DNA of 64,000 nt, from contig JBHOQL010000067.1 of assembly GCA_042408195.1 (NCBI GenBank), forward strand, positions 33,379 through 97,378. The letters run 5' to 3'. A program made the translations under genes and the position numbers. This document shows positions 43,051 through 52,903 of this stretch, piece by piece. Position 1 is the stretch's first letter. Each line of letters opens with the position of its first letter. This stretch comes from SpSt-600 sp042408195. Its GTDB lineage: Bacteria > Chloroflexota > Anaerolineae > SpSt-600. The notes under the pieces are model-generated. The model was not told where the DNA came from. It saw only the letters and a list, made by a program, of their open reading frames with translations, and made no database searches.

Positions 43051-44221
43051 AGCTCCTGGCGCCTCCGGAAGGGCTGAGCTCGTAGATCTCCGGTGCGAAA
43101 CCGAAGCGCTGCCGGTAAGCTTCCGTTAACTTCTCTTTTAGAGCCAATGCCGATGCTTTTTCTACCAGAGTGACAGTGCACCCGCCAAAGCCCGCTCCGG
43201 TAAGCCTGGAGCCGTATACTCCATCGCAAGCTAAGGCTGTTTCCACGAGGAAATCTAACTCGGGGGAGCTCACCTCATAGAGCTCTCTCAAGCTCTTGTG
43301 AGAAAGCTCCATCAGTTGCCCTAACCTCACCAAGTCCTTCCTCTTAAGCGCCTCCACGGCCATAAGTACCCGAGCGTTTTCTTCCACAACGTGTTTCGCC
43401 CGGCTTCTCAGTGGCTCAGGGAGAAGTTCCTCCCATTCGGGCATTTCCCCTGGATTTACATCACGCAAGAAGCGGATGGAAGGCCATCGGGTCTGGAGTA
43501 TGGCCACAGCGTCTTCACACTGCTTCCTCCTAAGGTTGTATTCGGAGCTGGCCAGCTCCCTTCTCACCCGGCTATCAGCCACAAGGATTGAAATGTGATC
43601 CGGGAAGGGGATGTGGCGGTAATCCAAGGTCAGACAATCCAGGAAGAGGGCATGGCCTTCCCTGGCCATCAGAGATGTCCACTGGTCCATTATCCCGCAG
43701 CGCATCCCCACGAATTCGTTTTCGGCTCGCTGGCAGAGAAGCGCCAGCCTCCCTCTATCGAGCTCTATACCTGCGAGGGTGAGGAAAGCCAGAGCAGTGG
43801 CCACCTCAACTGCTGCGGATGAACTCATCCCTGCCCCTATGGGCACATTCCCACCAATCACGGCCTTTATGCCTGGGATCTTAAAACCCTCTCCCTCGAG
43901 AACCCAGGCCACACCACGAACGTAATTGCTCCAGAGTTTGAATGGATCAAAGGCGATATCGTCCAAATGAAATGAAACTTCCTCACCAAAGTTGGCAGCG
44001 TAGAAAGTGATCTCTCTTGTCCCACTGGGGGAAGCTGCTACCCAGACATAGCGGTCAACGGCCACTGGCAAGACGAAGCCTCCGTTGTAATCAGTGTGTT
44101 CCCCGATAAGGTTCACCCTGCCGGGAGCCTGGGATATGACTTCAGGCCTTTTCCCCCAGCGCTTTGCAAATTCCGAGACTATTTCATCCTTGGTCATTGG
44201 TCTGAATTTTTCTTGGCTCAT
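43037..44221 (-). CDS. galK: Galactokinase
   Basis: 394 residues of the GHMP kinase family. The galactokinase signature GRVNLIGEHTDYNGG lies near residue 35, the ATP loop PIGAGMSSSAAVEVA near 130, and GAGFGGCTVTLV near 345. It phosphorylates galactose to galactose 1-phosphate. The start at 44221 overlaps the rsmA stop by four bases, which supports the longer N-terminus. No other Leloir gene is adjacent; it is the last gene of the lepA-led operon. Confidence 0.93.
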   Translation of the reverse strand: MSQEKFRPMTKDEIVSEFAKRWGKRPEVISQAPGRVNLIGEHTDYNGGFVLPVAVDRYVWVAASPSGTREITFYAANFGEEVSFHLDDIAFDPFKLWSNYVRGVAWVLEGEGFKIPGIKAVIGGNVPIGAGMSSSAAVEVATALAFLTLAGIELDRGRLALLCQRAENEFVGMRCGIMDQWTSLMAREGHALFLDCLTLDYRHIPFPDHISILVADSRVRRELASSEYNLRRKQCEDAVAILQTRWPSIRFLRDVNPGEMPEWEELLPEPLRSRAKHVVEENARVLMAVEALKRKDLVRLGQLMELSHKSLRELYEVSSPELDFLVETALACDGVYGSRLTGAGFGGCTVTLVEKASALALKEKLTEAYRQRFGFAPEIYELSPSGGARSFIGL

Positions 44222-45069
44222 GGCTTAACTCCAGCCTTGAATTTTTCCCAAAGTTTGATCCATTCCTCCAGGCTCAGGGTTTCAGCCCGCCTATCAGGGC
44301 TGAGGCCTGCCTCAGCCAGAAGGTTTTCCACTTTGTCCCTCGGGAGGGACAGTCCTTTCTGGAGAGCATTGCGGAGGGTTTTGCGTTTCCCACTGAATCC
44401 AGCTTTTACCAGCCGGAAAAATCCTTCCGTTTCTTCCTCAGGAATGAGCGGTTCTGAGAGCATTTCCAGCCTCACCACCGCTGAATCCACTTCAGGTGGG
44501 GGGAAGAAAGCACCCGAGGGGAGATGAGCTACAAGTTCGGGTCTGGAATAAAGCCTAACACTGACCGAAAGGAGGCTCATATCCCCAGGAAGGGCCATAA
44601 TCCTCTGAGCTACCTCTTTCTGGACTGTTACCACAGCAACTGAAGGCCTTGGTTTGTTTTCCAAGAAATGGCGTAGCACGGCCGAAGTTATGTAGTAAGG
44701 CAAATTGCCCGTGAGCTTGTAGAGCACCCCGGTGCATTCCCCCCTTTCTAGAAGAGCCGCCGGAGAGAAATCTAGGACATCACCTTCCACTATCACAACA
44801 TTGGATAAACCCGCACAGACTTCCCGGAGCACGTCAGCGAGGCGTCGGTCAATTTCCACTGCTATAACTTTAGCCACTCTGTTCGCCAGAGGGACTGTTA
44901 GCACTCCCGTCCCAGCTCCTATTTCCACCACCACGTCGTAAGGTTGGGGGTCAAGGGCCTCCAGAATAGCTCTTAAACCTTTAGGGCTCACCATAAAGTG
45001 TTGCCCTAAGCTCTTGCGGGGTCTTATTCCTTTCTCTTTCAGGAGCCTTCTGGGGTCTGGAGCTTCCAT
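44218..45069 (-). CDS. rsmA: 16S rRNA dimethyladenosine methyltransferase
   Basis: 283 residues. It has KSLGQHFMVSP near 20, SAM motif VEIGAGTGVLT near 48 and the catalytic NLPYYITS near 118, with GAFFPPPEVDSAVV later. It dimethylates A1518 and A1519 of 16S rRNA. It lies three bases after the 3D-domain gene and overlaps galK by four bases. Confidence 0.95.
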   Translation of the reverse strand: MEAPDPRRLLKEKGIRPRKSLGQHFMVSPKGLRAILEALDPQPYDVVVEIGAGTGVLTVPLANRVAKVIAVEIDRRLADVLREVCAGLSNVVIVEGDVLDFSPAALLERGECTGVLYKLTGNLPYYITSAVLRHFLENKPRPSVAVVTVQKEVAQRIMALPGDMSLLSVSVRLYSRPELVAHLPSGAFFPPPEVDSAVVRLEMLSEPLIPEEETEGFFRLVKAGFSGKRKTLRNALQKGLSLPRDKVENLLAEAGLSPDRRAETLSLEEWIKLWEKFKAGVKP

Positions 45070-45072
45070 AAT

Positions 45073-46515
45073 TTAACGCCTTCTACGTTCTTTGGGCCAG
45101 TCAGGAATTATCCAGTTGATTTTCTCTGGTGGGGGAGGCGGAGCCAAAAGGTAAACGTCAACCCATTTGTACCAGAGCACCAGATTGTCCTCTTCGTAGC
45201 AGAGGTCAATGCGGCGTCCTTTAATTTTCCCACCCGTGTCGGCAGCGAGGCCTAGGCCGTAACCTGGTACATAAACCCATGTCCCAAGGTTTACAACCTT
45301 CGGGTCCACAGCCACGATGCCCTTTTTAGCTTTGAGGCCCATCCTGGTTATACCGTAGAGGGGATGATCCCTTGGCTTCCCTGCGGTGGCTGCAGTGTAA
45401 GAAGTAGCCAGCATCCTTATGCGCCGCCAGTATTTTATCGTGCCTTCCGGGGTTTCCAATTCCCTGATTACAATTTTTGTGCCGTAAGCTATAACCCTCG
45501 TCACTGGGGGGGTCGCCACCCATTGGTCCTCAAGCTTTCGTTCCTTCTCTTCCCCGTTTTCGTAGATGATGCGATATCGCTTTCGGAATACCCCCTCCTT
45601 GCCTTCCTGCACTACCATCCGGGTGTCTAGCTCCATGGAGTCATCAGGCTTCCACACGGTCTCGTAAGGGATGGGTTCTTCCTGGATGAGGACCTCTTCC
45701 CTCACTCTCACGATTTTAACCTTGATCCCATCAAAGACGGGGCTATCGAGTGAGGGAATAGTATAGTCCCGCCCGACAAGCACTAACTTTTCCTGGGCAA
45801 GGAGCTCAGCCACGGTGCGGGCCATGGTTCTAGTCCGGATCAGGCGGCCATCAACGGCAATTTCAGCTGCCTTTGAGCGAGTTACATAAACTTTAAGTCC
45901 AGAAGAGACAGGCCCATCCAATCCGGGAATAACTTTGTCTCCAGCATACAGCAAAATGCCTGCTCTGTAAAGAGCCTCCCCAATAGTTTTGGCAGTAGTG
46001 TAAATGGTTACAGGAACTCCGTCGTCCACAAGAGTGATGGGAACAGCCCGCTGGATGAAGACTTTAATGGGAATTACCATTCCGAAGTTATCAAAGCTTG
46101 CCTTTAACTTCATGGTTAGAGGAGCAGCCGGGGAAGAATTTTCTCCATCTATGAAGATTTCATCCCCTTCCTTGAGGGATATCCTGGCCTTGTTTATAAT
46201 TTCTTCAACGGTAGTGTTACCGGAAGTTTCCACCTTTCTTGTGGTTCCGTCAGCGTAGATCTCCACGGGAACGGGCCTCGTCACCACCAAAGTGGCCGGC
46301 TGGCCCGAAGAGTAATAGTAGCCAGCCTGAGAAGCGAAGCCGAATTCCTGGAGCATAGCCTTTGGGTCATTGGGCAGAAGGCGAACCCTTTGGACTTTCC
46401 CGTCCACTATGAGAGTGACTTCCCGGGTGCTGAATAGATATAAGACCAGAAAAATGGCTCCCAGAGCAAGCCCTATCAAGCCTTTGACGGTGGTTCGAGC
46501 TTCTCTACCTACCAT
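45073..46515 (-). CDS. DUF348/G5/3D-domain cell-wall protein (YabE-like)
   Basis: About 480 residues from the ATG at 46515. A signal anchor lies at about 10-30. DUF348-type beta repeats follow (about 33-260) and then a G5 domain (EEPIPYETVWKPDDSMEL near 275-295). A C-terminal 3D domain holds three aspartates in AVDPKVVNLG, AADTGG and RIDLC. The 3D domain resembles lytic transglycosylase MltA and stationary-phase Sps/Rpf proteins, so peptidoglycan cleavage outside the cell is likely. An in-frame ATG at 46572 is an alternative start. Its neighbour mltG is also a murein lyase. Confidence 0.8.
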   Translation of the reverse strand: MVGREARTTVKGLIGLALGAIFLVLYLFSTREVTLIVDGKVQRVRLLPNDPKAMLQEFGFASQAGYYYSSGQPATLVVTRPVPVEIYADGTTRKVETSGNTTVEEIINKARISLKEGDEIFIDGENSSPAAPLTMKLKASFDNFGMVIPIKVFIQRAVPITLVDDGVPVTIYTTAKTIGEALYRAGILLYAGDKVIPGLDGPVSSGLKVYVTRSKAAEIAVDGRLIRTRTMARTVAELLAQEKLVLVGRDYTIPSLDSPVFDGIKVKIVRVREEVLIQEEPIPYETVWKPDDSMELDTRMVVQEGKEGVFRKRYRIIYENGEEKERKLEDQWVATPPVTRVIAYGTKIVIRELETPEGTIKYWRRIRMLATSYTAATAGKPRDHPLYGITRMGLKAKKGIVAVDPKVVNLGTWVYVPGYGLGLAADTGGKIKGRRIDLCYEEDNLVLWYKWVDVYLLAPPPPPEKINWIIPDWPKERRRR

Positions 46516-47644
46516 ATCGTTTTTGGTTCTCAAGGTGTTCTTCGTAGGTTTTGGAGAAGACGTGGGAGCCATCGCCTTTTGAGAAGAAGAATAGGTAATC
46601 CGTTTCGGCAGGATAAAGGACAGCTTTTATGGAATCAAGTCCAGGGCTGCATATTGGGCCCGGAGGAAGGCCAGGGTTGAGGAAAGTATTGTAGGGTGAT
46701 TGGATCGAACTCATTTCTTCAATGGTTATTGGGGGCCACCATCGGCCTGTGGCCTCATCGTATCCCTTGGCATACTGAACGGTGGGGTCAGCTTGGAGGT
46801 ACATTCCCTTGCGCAAGCGGTTAAGGTAAACTCCAGCGATGATGGGCCTTTCCTCGGGGATGACTGCTTCCCTTTCCACGATAGAGGCTAAAGTAACAAC
46901 CTGGTACAGGGTGAAACCAAGTTCCTTGGCCCTTGCCCGCATTTCCGGTGTCACCTTTGTCCCGAAATTGTCCAACATCCTGGCTAAAAGATCCTGAGGG
47001 CTGGCCGGAATCGGAAGTCTGTAGGTGTCGGGGAAAAGGTAACCCTCAAGAGTAATGCCCTCAGGCGCATCCCTGAGGAAATCATACCGGGCAACCCACT
47101 GGTCCCTCCAGGCTACAGCTAGAAATTCCCTGGCCGACATTATTCCTTGCTTTTCAAGGTATTGAGCTATTTGCTCTATCCTCCATCCCTCGGGAATGGT
47201 CAGGGTTATCTCCTTGGTTCTACCATGCTGGAGAATCTGGACAATTTCGGGTATGGTCATGGCGGGGCTGAGAGTGTAATCGCCGGCTTCCAGTTTCTGG
47301 CCCAGGTTGTAGTAGCGGACATACGCATAGAAGAGCCTGGCGCTGGAAATGAGGCCTATCTCCTCAAGCCTTTCGCCTATAGAGTAGGGAGATTCACCAG
47401 GGTAAACAGTGAATGCCACTGGCGAACCTCCAGAAAGAAGTGGCTTGTTAAGTTCGTCCCGGTGGAGCCAAAGATAAAAGCCATAGTAAAGCTCGGTAGG
47501 GGAACCCAGTTTGACCTCGATCTTTTCGGAAGAGGTTGGCTTGGAGAAAATCCCCAAGAGCGCCACAATCGGCACCAAGACTGCCGCCAACATGGCCACC
47601 ATCGCTATTGCGAAAGCTGTGAACTTCAGGACCTTCTTCAGCAC
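46505..47644 (-). CDS. mltG: Endolytic murein transglycosylase
   Basis: 379 residues. An N-terminal membrane anchor (about 5-33) is followed by a LysM-like subdomain (YPGESPYSIGERLEEIGLI near 82). The YceG/MltG catalytic domain has the glutamate in LASIVEREA near 255 and QADPTVQYA near 285. It cuts nascent glycan strands and sets their length. It overlaps the MFS gene by seven bases and the 3D-domain gene by about 11. Confidence 0.93.
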   Translation of the reverse strand: MLKKVLKFTAFAIAMVAMLAAVLVPIVALLGIFSKPTSSEKIEVKLGSPTELYYGFYLWLHRDELNKPLLSGGSPVAFTVYPGESPYSIGERLEEIGLISSARLFYAYVRYYNLGQKLEAGDYTLSPAMTIPEIVQILQHGRTKEITLTIPEGWRIEQIAQYLEKQGIMSAREFLAVAWRDQWVARYDFLRDAPEGITLEGYLFPDTYRLPIPASPQDLLARMLDNFGTKVTPEMRARAKELGFTLYQVVTLASIVEREAVIPEERPIIAGVYLNRLRKGMYLQADPTVQYAKGYDEATGRWWPPITIEEMSSIQSPYNTFLNPGLPPGPICSPGLDSIKAVLYPAETDYLFFFSKGDGSHVFSKTYEEHLENQKRYGR

Positions 47645-48789
47645 CTCGAAACCTCCCGCAGGAAAATTGTCCCGGCTGTGGCCAGTACCAGGGCCGATGC
47701 GACATAAACTGAGCCATAACCGTAACTTTGAGCCAACAGGCCCAGGAGTAACGAGCCGAACCCTACTCCTGCATCAAACCCAGCATAGTTGAAACCCATC
47801 GCTTTCCCTCGGGAGAGGGGCAAAACGCGGTCTACGATGAGGGCATCAACGGTTGGGCGCAGCGCTCCAAACCCGAGTCCGTAGACGGCGGCTGAGAAGG
47901 CAAGCAAGGGGCGTGAGCGAATGAAGGCCAGCAGTGCCATCCCCAGAGTTGCGAGTAGAGCTGCGGGAACACCGACCTTGCCGCGCCCGACCTTATCGGA
48001 AAGCTTTCCCCCGAAAATCAGGGAGAGCAGAAAAATAGAGGAAAACACTGAGAAGAAAACCCCAGCTGGCCCGAGGCCTCTTTCGGTCATCAATATCGGA
48101 AGAAAGGAGATGATCGCACCATAGGAAACCCCGACAGCTCCCGTTACCAGCACCGGAACAGCGATGTTTGATAAGGATAGGGAAGCATTGGCCTGGCTCG
48201 AACTCTTCAATGTCTCGGGCAGGGGCAAAGTCAGGGCAAGGGAAAGGGCTCCGAAGCCAGCGCTGGTCAGGAAAAGTCTTGCAAAGTTTCCCCCCGAAGC
48301 TAACAGCTCGCCTGCAAGGGGGGCAAATGTGAGGGAAAGTGGTGCGGATATCCCTGCCAAACCTATCATCTCACCCCTTCTCTCTGGAGGGGCGAGGTCG
48401 GATATAAAAGCGGCAAAAGCTGTGGTGAAGAAAGCGATCCCGGCTCCGTGGAAAGCCCGTAGAAGCAACAGAGCTCCGAGGTCTTTAGTCAAGCAATAGA
48501 AGCACATGCTCAGGGTAAAAATTGCACCGCCCAAGATCAAACCTGGCCGCCTCCCTATGCGATCGGAAATCCAGCCAGCTGGGGGACGGAATAGGATGGC
48601 CGCTAAAGCAAAAGAGAACTGAGTTGCTCCTATAAAAGCTGCTTCCCCTCCTAGGCTTTTCAGGAAGAGGGGGAAAGTTGAAAAGAGGGTTTGGAAGCTA
48701 AAGAAGAAGAAAAAGCTAGCTGCAAGGGCGAGCCACAGAGGCCAGGGGTAAATCAATTCTTCAATCCTCCTCCACCTTGAGGACTGCAA
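47638..48789 (-). CDS. Major facilitator superfamily transporter
   Basis: 383 residues with about twelve hydrophobic segments. The MFS loop 2-3 signature is seen as GWISDRIGRRPGLI near 70, and a second copy as GGKLSDKVGRGKVG near 260. It is probably a drug or metabolite exporter; the substrate is unknown. Its start overlaps lepA by 29 bases, and no other start looks better. Confidence 0.82.
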   Translation of the reverse strand: MQSSRWRRIEELIYPWPLWLALAASFFFFFSFQTLFSTFPLFLKSLGGEAAFIGATQFSFALAAILFRPPAGWISDRIGRRPGLILGGAIFTLSMCFYCLTKDLGALLLLRAFHGAGIAFFTTAFAAFISDLAPPERRGEMIGLAGISAPLSLTFAPLAGELLASGGNFARLFLTSAGFGALSLALTLPLPETLKSSSQANASLSLSNIAVPVLVTGAVGVSYGAIISFLPILMTERGLGPAGVFFSVFSSIFLLSLIFGGKLSDKVGRGKVGVPAALLATLGMALLAFIRSRPLLAFSAAVYGLGFGALRPTVDALIVDRVLPLSRGKAMGFNYAGFDAGVGFGSLLLGLLAQSYGYGSVYVASALVLATAGTIFLREVSRC

Positions 48790-50563
48790 GGAAAGCTTCC
48801 TGGGGAACCTGGACTCGGCCTATTTGCTTCAGGCGTTTCTTCCCCTCTTTCTGGCGTTCCAGGAGTTTACGCTTGCGGGTTACGTCGCCTCCATAGCATT
48901 TGGCCAGCACATTCTTCCTGAGGGCAGGAATGTCAGCCCGTGCTACCACCCTTTTGCCGATAGCAGCCTGAATGGCCACAGGGAACAACTGGCGAGGTAT
49001 GACCTCTTTTAGCTTTTCTACCAGTATTTTCCCTCGCCTGTAAGCATCATCCCGATGTACTATGACCGATAGGGCATCCACGGGCTGACCATGCACGAGG
49101 ACCGCAAGTTTCACCAGATTATCAGGCCGATACTCCAGGAAGGAGTAGTCCAGGGAGGCATAACCCCTGGTTACAGACTTAAGGCGATCGTAGAAATCCG
49201 TGATCATCTCAGCCAGAGGCATTTCGTAGATGAGCACGACTCGCCTGGGGTCCAGGTAATCCATTTTCACGAATTTCCCCCTCCGTTTGGTGACCAGCTC
49301 CATAACTGGACCTATGTATTCGGAAGGGGTGAAAATCTGAACCCTCATCCATGGTTCGCGGATCTCTTCAATTTCCGATTCCGGGGGAAAACGGGCGGGG
49401 TTGTCCACTCGGATTATTTCCCCGTTCCGTTTCACTACTTCGTATTCAACGTTGGGGGCGGTGGCAACCAAATCAAGACCAAATTCCCTTTCCAGTCTTT
49501 CTTGCACTATTTCCATGTGGAAAAGGCCCAAGAATCCACACCTGAAACCTGGTCCCAAGGCAGCTGAGTCCTCCGGTTCAAAATATAGGGCTGCATCGTT
49601 GAGCTGAAGTTTTTCCAATGCTTCCCGTAGCAGATGGAAATTTTCTCCTTCGGTGGGGTAAAAACCGGCAAAGACCATGGGCTTTGGCTTCTGGTAGCCA
49701 GGAAGGGGCTTATCAGCAGGGTTACGCGCCCAAGTAATGGTATCTCCAACGGAACATTCCCTCACACTCTTCAGACCTGTTGCCACGTATCCAACCTCTC
49801 CAGCCCCAAGCTTTTCGGCCGGAGTCATCCAGGGAGAGAAATAGCCAATTTCCATGGGCTCAAATTTCTCCCCTGATGACATTAGCATCAAAGGGGTGTG
49901 AGGGGTTATCTCGCCGTCAAACACTCTCACGTAAGCGATAACTCCCTTGTACGAATCGTAGTGGGAATCAAAAATGAGGGCTCTGAGGGGTTGCCTTAGG
50001 TAGCCCTTAGGAGGCGGGATTCTCTTGATTACAGCTTCCAGCACTTCTTTTACGTTTGTGCCCTCTTTAGCGGACACCATTATCACTTCTTCAGCTGGTA
50101 TCCCTAAAAGTTCTTCCAGTTCCTGAGCGACCTCTTCAGGTCTTGCGTTGGGAAGGTCTATTTTATTGATGACTGGAATTATAGTCAAATCGTGGTCCAA
50201 AGCCATGTAGAGATTCGCAACGGTCTGAGCCTCTATCCCTTGAGAGGCATCCACCACAAGTATGGCGCCCTCGCAAGCCGCTAAAGCTCTGCTTACTTCG
50301 TAAGAGAAATCCACATGGCCAGGGGTATCGATGAGGTTAAGCTCGTAGACTTCACCATCGGAAGCCTGGTAGAGCATTCTAACAGCTGAGGCTTTTATGG
50401 TCACTCCTTTCTCCCGCTCAATATCCATTTGGTCCAGGAATTGTTCCCGCATCTGGCGGGGATCTACCGTCTTGGTTATTTCCAGGAAACGGTCCGCCAA
50501 AGTTGATTTGCCGTGGTCTATATGTGCTATGATGCAAAAATTGCGTATCCTTCTCAACTCCAT
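48761..50563 (-). CDS. lepA: Elongation factor 4 (LepA)
   Basis: 600 residues from the ATG at 50563, preceded by GGGAGG at eight bases; a longer in-frame start at 50650 would cross the promoter. The G1 motif is AHIDHGKST, G2/G3 are EREKGVTIKAS and DTPGHVDFSYEV, and G4 is NKIDLP. LepA-specific C-terminal segments include AAIGKRVVARADI and LAKCYGGDVTRKRKLLERQK. It is a ribosomal GTPase acting under stress. It heads a minus-strand operon. Confidence 0.95.
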   Translation of the reverse strand: MELRRIRNFCIIAHIDHGKSTLADRFLEITKTVDPRQMREQFLDQMDIEREKGVTIKASAVRMLYQASDGEVYELNLIDTPGHVDFSYEVSRALAACEGAILVVDASQGIEAQTVANLYMALDHDLTIIPVINKIDLPNARPEEVAQELEELLGIPAEEVIMVSAKEGTNVKEVLEAVIKRIPPPKGYLRQPLRALIFDSHYDSYKGVIAYVRVFDGEITPHTPLMLMSSGEKFEPMEIGYFSPWMTPAEKLGAGEVGYVATGLKSVRECSVGDTITWARNPADKPLPGYQKPKPMVFAGFYPTEGENFHLLREALEKLQLNDAALYFEPEDSAALGPGFRCGFLGLFHMEIVQERLEREFGLDLVATAPNVEYEVVKRNGEIIRVDNPARFPPESEIEEIREPWMRVQIFTPSEYIGPVMELVTKRRGKFVKMDYLDPRRVVLIYEMPLAEMITDFYDRLKSVTRGYASLDYSFLEYRPDNLVKLAVLVHGQPVDALSVIVHRDDAYRRGKILVEKLKEVIPRQLFPVAIQAAIGKRVVARADIPALRKNVLAKCYGGDVTRKRKLLERQKEGKKRLKQIGRVQVPQEAFLAVLKVEED

Positions 50564-50582
50564 ACCCCAATCCTCCCGGAAA

Positions 50583-50628
50583 ATTATACCAGGAAGCTTT
50601 TGCAGAGGCAAAGCTTTTGTGTTAAAAT
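50583..50628. promoter_or_regulatory. Divergent overlapping promoters for lepA and the glycosyltransferase operon
   Basis: On the minus strand TTGCCT (50606-50611) and TATAAT (50583-50588) are 17 bp apart and serve lepA. On the plus strand TTGCAG (50600-50605) and TAAAAT (50623-50628) are 17 bp apart and serve the glycosyltransferase at 50649. The two -35 boxes abut, so the polymerases should compete. Confidence 0.65.
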
Positions 50629-50648
50629 AAAAACCAATAGGTGAGGTC

Positions 50649-51521
50649 ATGGTAGACGTGGGGGTAGTAATCGTAAATTACAACACGAGAGACCTCCTCA
50701 AGGATTGCCTAATTTCTCTCCTGGAAAATCGGGGGGTCACTTTCAAAGTTTGCGTGGTGGATAATGGCTCCAAAGATGGAAGTGCTGATATGGTTGAGGA
50801 AGAGTTTCCGAGAGTTTTGCTCATCCGCAGTCCATTCAACGGCGGATATGCCTACGCCAATAACTTGGGCCTCAAAGCTCTGGGCTTTGAACCCGGCGCC
50901 TTCTCTACTGACACCCCGCGTTATGCCTTGCTTCTAAATCCTGACACCGTACTTCCCCCGAGTGCTTTGGCAGAGATGGTTCGGTTTATGGATTCTCACC
51001 CCCAGGCTGGGATCGCTGGCCCCAAACTCATTCGTCAAGACGGAAGCCTTGACTTGGCTTGCCGTCGCTCTTTTCCTACTCCTGAAGTGGCTTTCTATAG
51101 GATGATTGGCCTCAGCAAGCTTTTTCCCAGTCATCCGCGTTTCGCCCGCTACAATCTCACATTCCTTGACCCGGATAAAACGGCTGAGGTTGATTCAGTA
51201 GTGGGGGCTTTCATGATGGTCCGTCGGGAAGCCATCGCTGAGGTCGGCCTTCTGGATGAATCCTTCTTCCTCTACGGTGAGGATCTGGACTGGGCTCTGA
51301 GGATAAAGGAGGCTGGCTGGAAAGTTTACTATTACCCCGGAGTAACGGTCCTGCACTACAAGAAAGTCTCAAGCCAGAAGAATCCAAGAGCCCGCGACGA
51401 GTTTTTCCGGGCTATGCTCATTTTCTACCGCAAACATTATGCCTCTAAAACCCCTTGGTGGCTTGACAAGCTGGTCAAGGCGGGGATTTACCTGTGGTGG
51501 GGATTAAGCAAATTGTCATGA
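50649..51521 (+). CDS. Family 2 glycosyltransferase (rhamnosyltransferase-like)
   Basis: 290 residues. GT-A fold with VGVVIVNYNT at the N-terminus, VVDNGSKDGS near 35, the metal-binding LLNPDTVL near 98, and a later FFLYGEDLDWALRIKEAGW motif typical of rhamnosyltransferase-like enzymes. It would transfer a nucleotide-activated sugar onto a lipid-linked glycan in the cytoplasm. It overlaps the sugar-phosphate transferase gene by four bases, and the two probably build one surface glycan. Confidence 0.87.
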   Translation: MVDVGVVIVNYNTRDLLKDCLISLLENRGVTFKVCVVDNGSKDGSADMVEEEFPRVLLIRSPFNGGYAYANNLGLKALGFEPGAFSTDTPRYALLLNPDTVLPPSALAEMVRFMDSHPQAGIAGPKLIRQDGSLDLACRRSFPTPEVAFYRMIGLSKLFPSHPRFARYNLTFLDPDKTAEVDSVVGAFMMVRREAIAEVGLLDESFFLYGEDLDWALRIKEAGWKVYYYPGVTVLHYKKVSSQKNPRARDEFFRAMLIFYRKHYASKTPWWLDKLVKAGIYLWWGLSKLS

Positions 51522-52903
51522 AAAATCCGAAATTTTTTTTCCGCGTAAGCCTAGCGTTCCTTGATGCTGGGCTGATAGCATTGGCTTTCTATGTAGCCTA
51601 CAGGCTTCGCCTCCTCACTGCGCATCAGAACCTACCTTACACTTTTACCCCCTACCTTGGCATGGCCATTGTTTACGTAGTTACCTTGCTAGTCACCTTC
51701 TTCTTCGCCCGCCTCTACCACCGGCGCAGGACTTTCTCTCATATTGACGAATTCTCCAAACTTACCGCTGCCTCTTCTATTGGAACACTCATAGCCATAG
51801 CCTTCTTCTCTCTCCTCTTCAAAAATGAGCCAGATTACTCCCGCTTGATGATGGTTTACGCTTGGCTTCTCACCATAATTTTTACCTTTGTGGGCAGAAC
51901 ACTCCATTACAGATGGCAGCGTTCTGCCTATACCAAAGGGATAGGGGTTTCCAGGGTCCTTATAGTGGGAGCGGGTGAAATAGGGCGCATAATTCTTCAG
52001 AAGATAATGCGCTCACCGGGTCTCGGCTACAGAGTGGTGGGCTTCGTTGACGATAATGCAAGTGGGCAGGTTATGGGGGTCCCGATCCTGGGGAGAGTAA
52101 GTGACCTTCCCGCCATCCTCAACCGGGAAGCAGTGGACGAGGTCATAATCGCCATGCCCGAGGCTGATCATTCTCAGATCCTATCCATAATAGGAATGTG
52201 CGACCGAAGTTCTACGGCCATCAAGGTCTTTCCCGACGTCTTCCAGATAATTGCTTCAGAAGTCAGCATAGGGGATCTGGATGGCCTTCCTCTCATCACG
52301 GTCAGGGATACTGCCATGAGGGGGTGGAAGCTTACCCTGAAAAGGGTTATGGATATAGTGGGAGCTTCCATTGCTCTTATCCTTCTCTCCCCACTGATGC
52401 TTCTAATTGCCATCTTGATAAAGCTTGATTCCCCTGGACCCGTTTTCTATGTTCAGGAAAGGATGGGGCTCGATGCCAGACCCTTCCCCATGCTCAAATT
52501 CCGCTCTATGCGTCAAGGTGCCGATGCCGATGGTCCTGGTTGGACTACTCCCGATGACCCAAGGCGCACGAGACTCGGAGCTATTCTAAGGCGTTATTCT
52601 TTGGACGAGCTCCCCCAGTTCATAAACGTGCTCCTCGGACACATGAGCTTAGTAGGCCCGAGACCCGAACAGCCCTATTACGTGGAGCAATTCCGGCGCA
52701 GCATTCCTCGCTATATGGAGCGCCACAGGGAAAAGGCTGGCATAACCGGTTGGGCTCAGATCCATGGCCTACGTGGGGATACATCTATCGCCGAAAGGAC
52801 CAAATACGATTTGTGGTATATTGAGAACTGGTCCCTTTGGCTTGACATAAAGATCATCCTTAAGACTATCGTTCGCATCTTCACTGATAGGAGTGCTTAC
52901 TAA
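51518..52903 (+). CDS. Undecaprenyl-phosphate sugar phosphotransferase (WbaP/CpsE-type)
   Basis: 461 residues from the ATG at 51518 (an upstream in-frame GTG at 51494 is possible). It has four N-terminal membrane helices and a CoA-binding-like Rossmann domain (VLIVGAGEIGRIIL near 145). One more membrane helix near 285 leads into the bacterial sugar transferase domain with SPGPVFYVQERMG, LKFRSMRQGAD, LRRYSLDELPQ and SLVGPRPE. It starts glycan assembly by moving a sugar phosphate onto undecaprenyl phosphate. It overlaps fni by one base. Confidence 0.9.
   Translation: MKNPKFFFRVSLAFLDAGLIALAFYVAYRLRLLTAHQNLPYTFTPYLGMAIVYVVTLLVTFFFARLYHRRRTFSHIDEFSKLTAASSIGTLIAIAFFSLLFKNEPDYSRLMMVYAWLLTIIFTFVGRTLHYRWQRSAYTKGIGVSRVLIVGAGEIGRIILQKIMRSPGLGYRVVGFVDDNASGQVMGVPILGRVSDLPAILNREAVDEVIIAMPEADHSQILSIIGMCDRSSTAIKVFPDVFQIIASEVSIGDLDGLPLITVRDTAMRGWKLTLKRVMDIVGASIALILLSPLMLLIAILIKLDSPGPVFYVQERMGLDARPFPMLKFRSMRQGADADGPGWTTPDDPRRTRLGAILRRYSLDELPQFINVLLGHMSLVGPRPEQPYYVEQFRRSIPRYMERHREKAGITGWAQIHGLRGDTSIAERTKYDLWYIENWSLWLDIKIILKTIVRIFTDRSAY

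Noticed and set aside
49091..49567. 158-codon plus-strand open frame inside lepA
   Set aside because: Antisense to a highly conserved GTPase gene, with no family resemblance.
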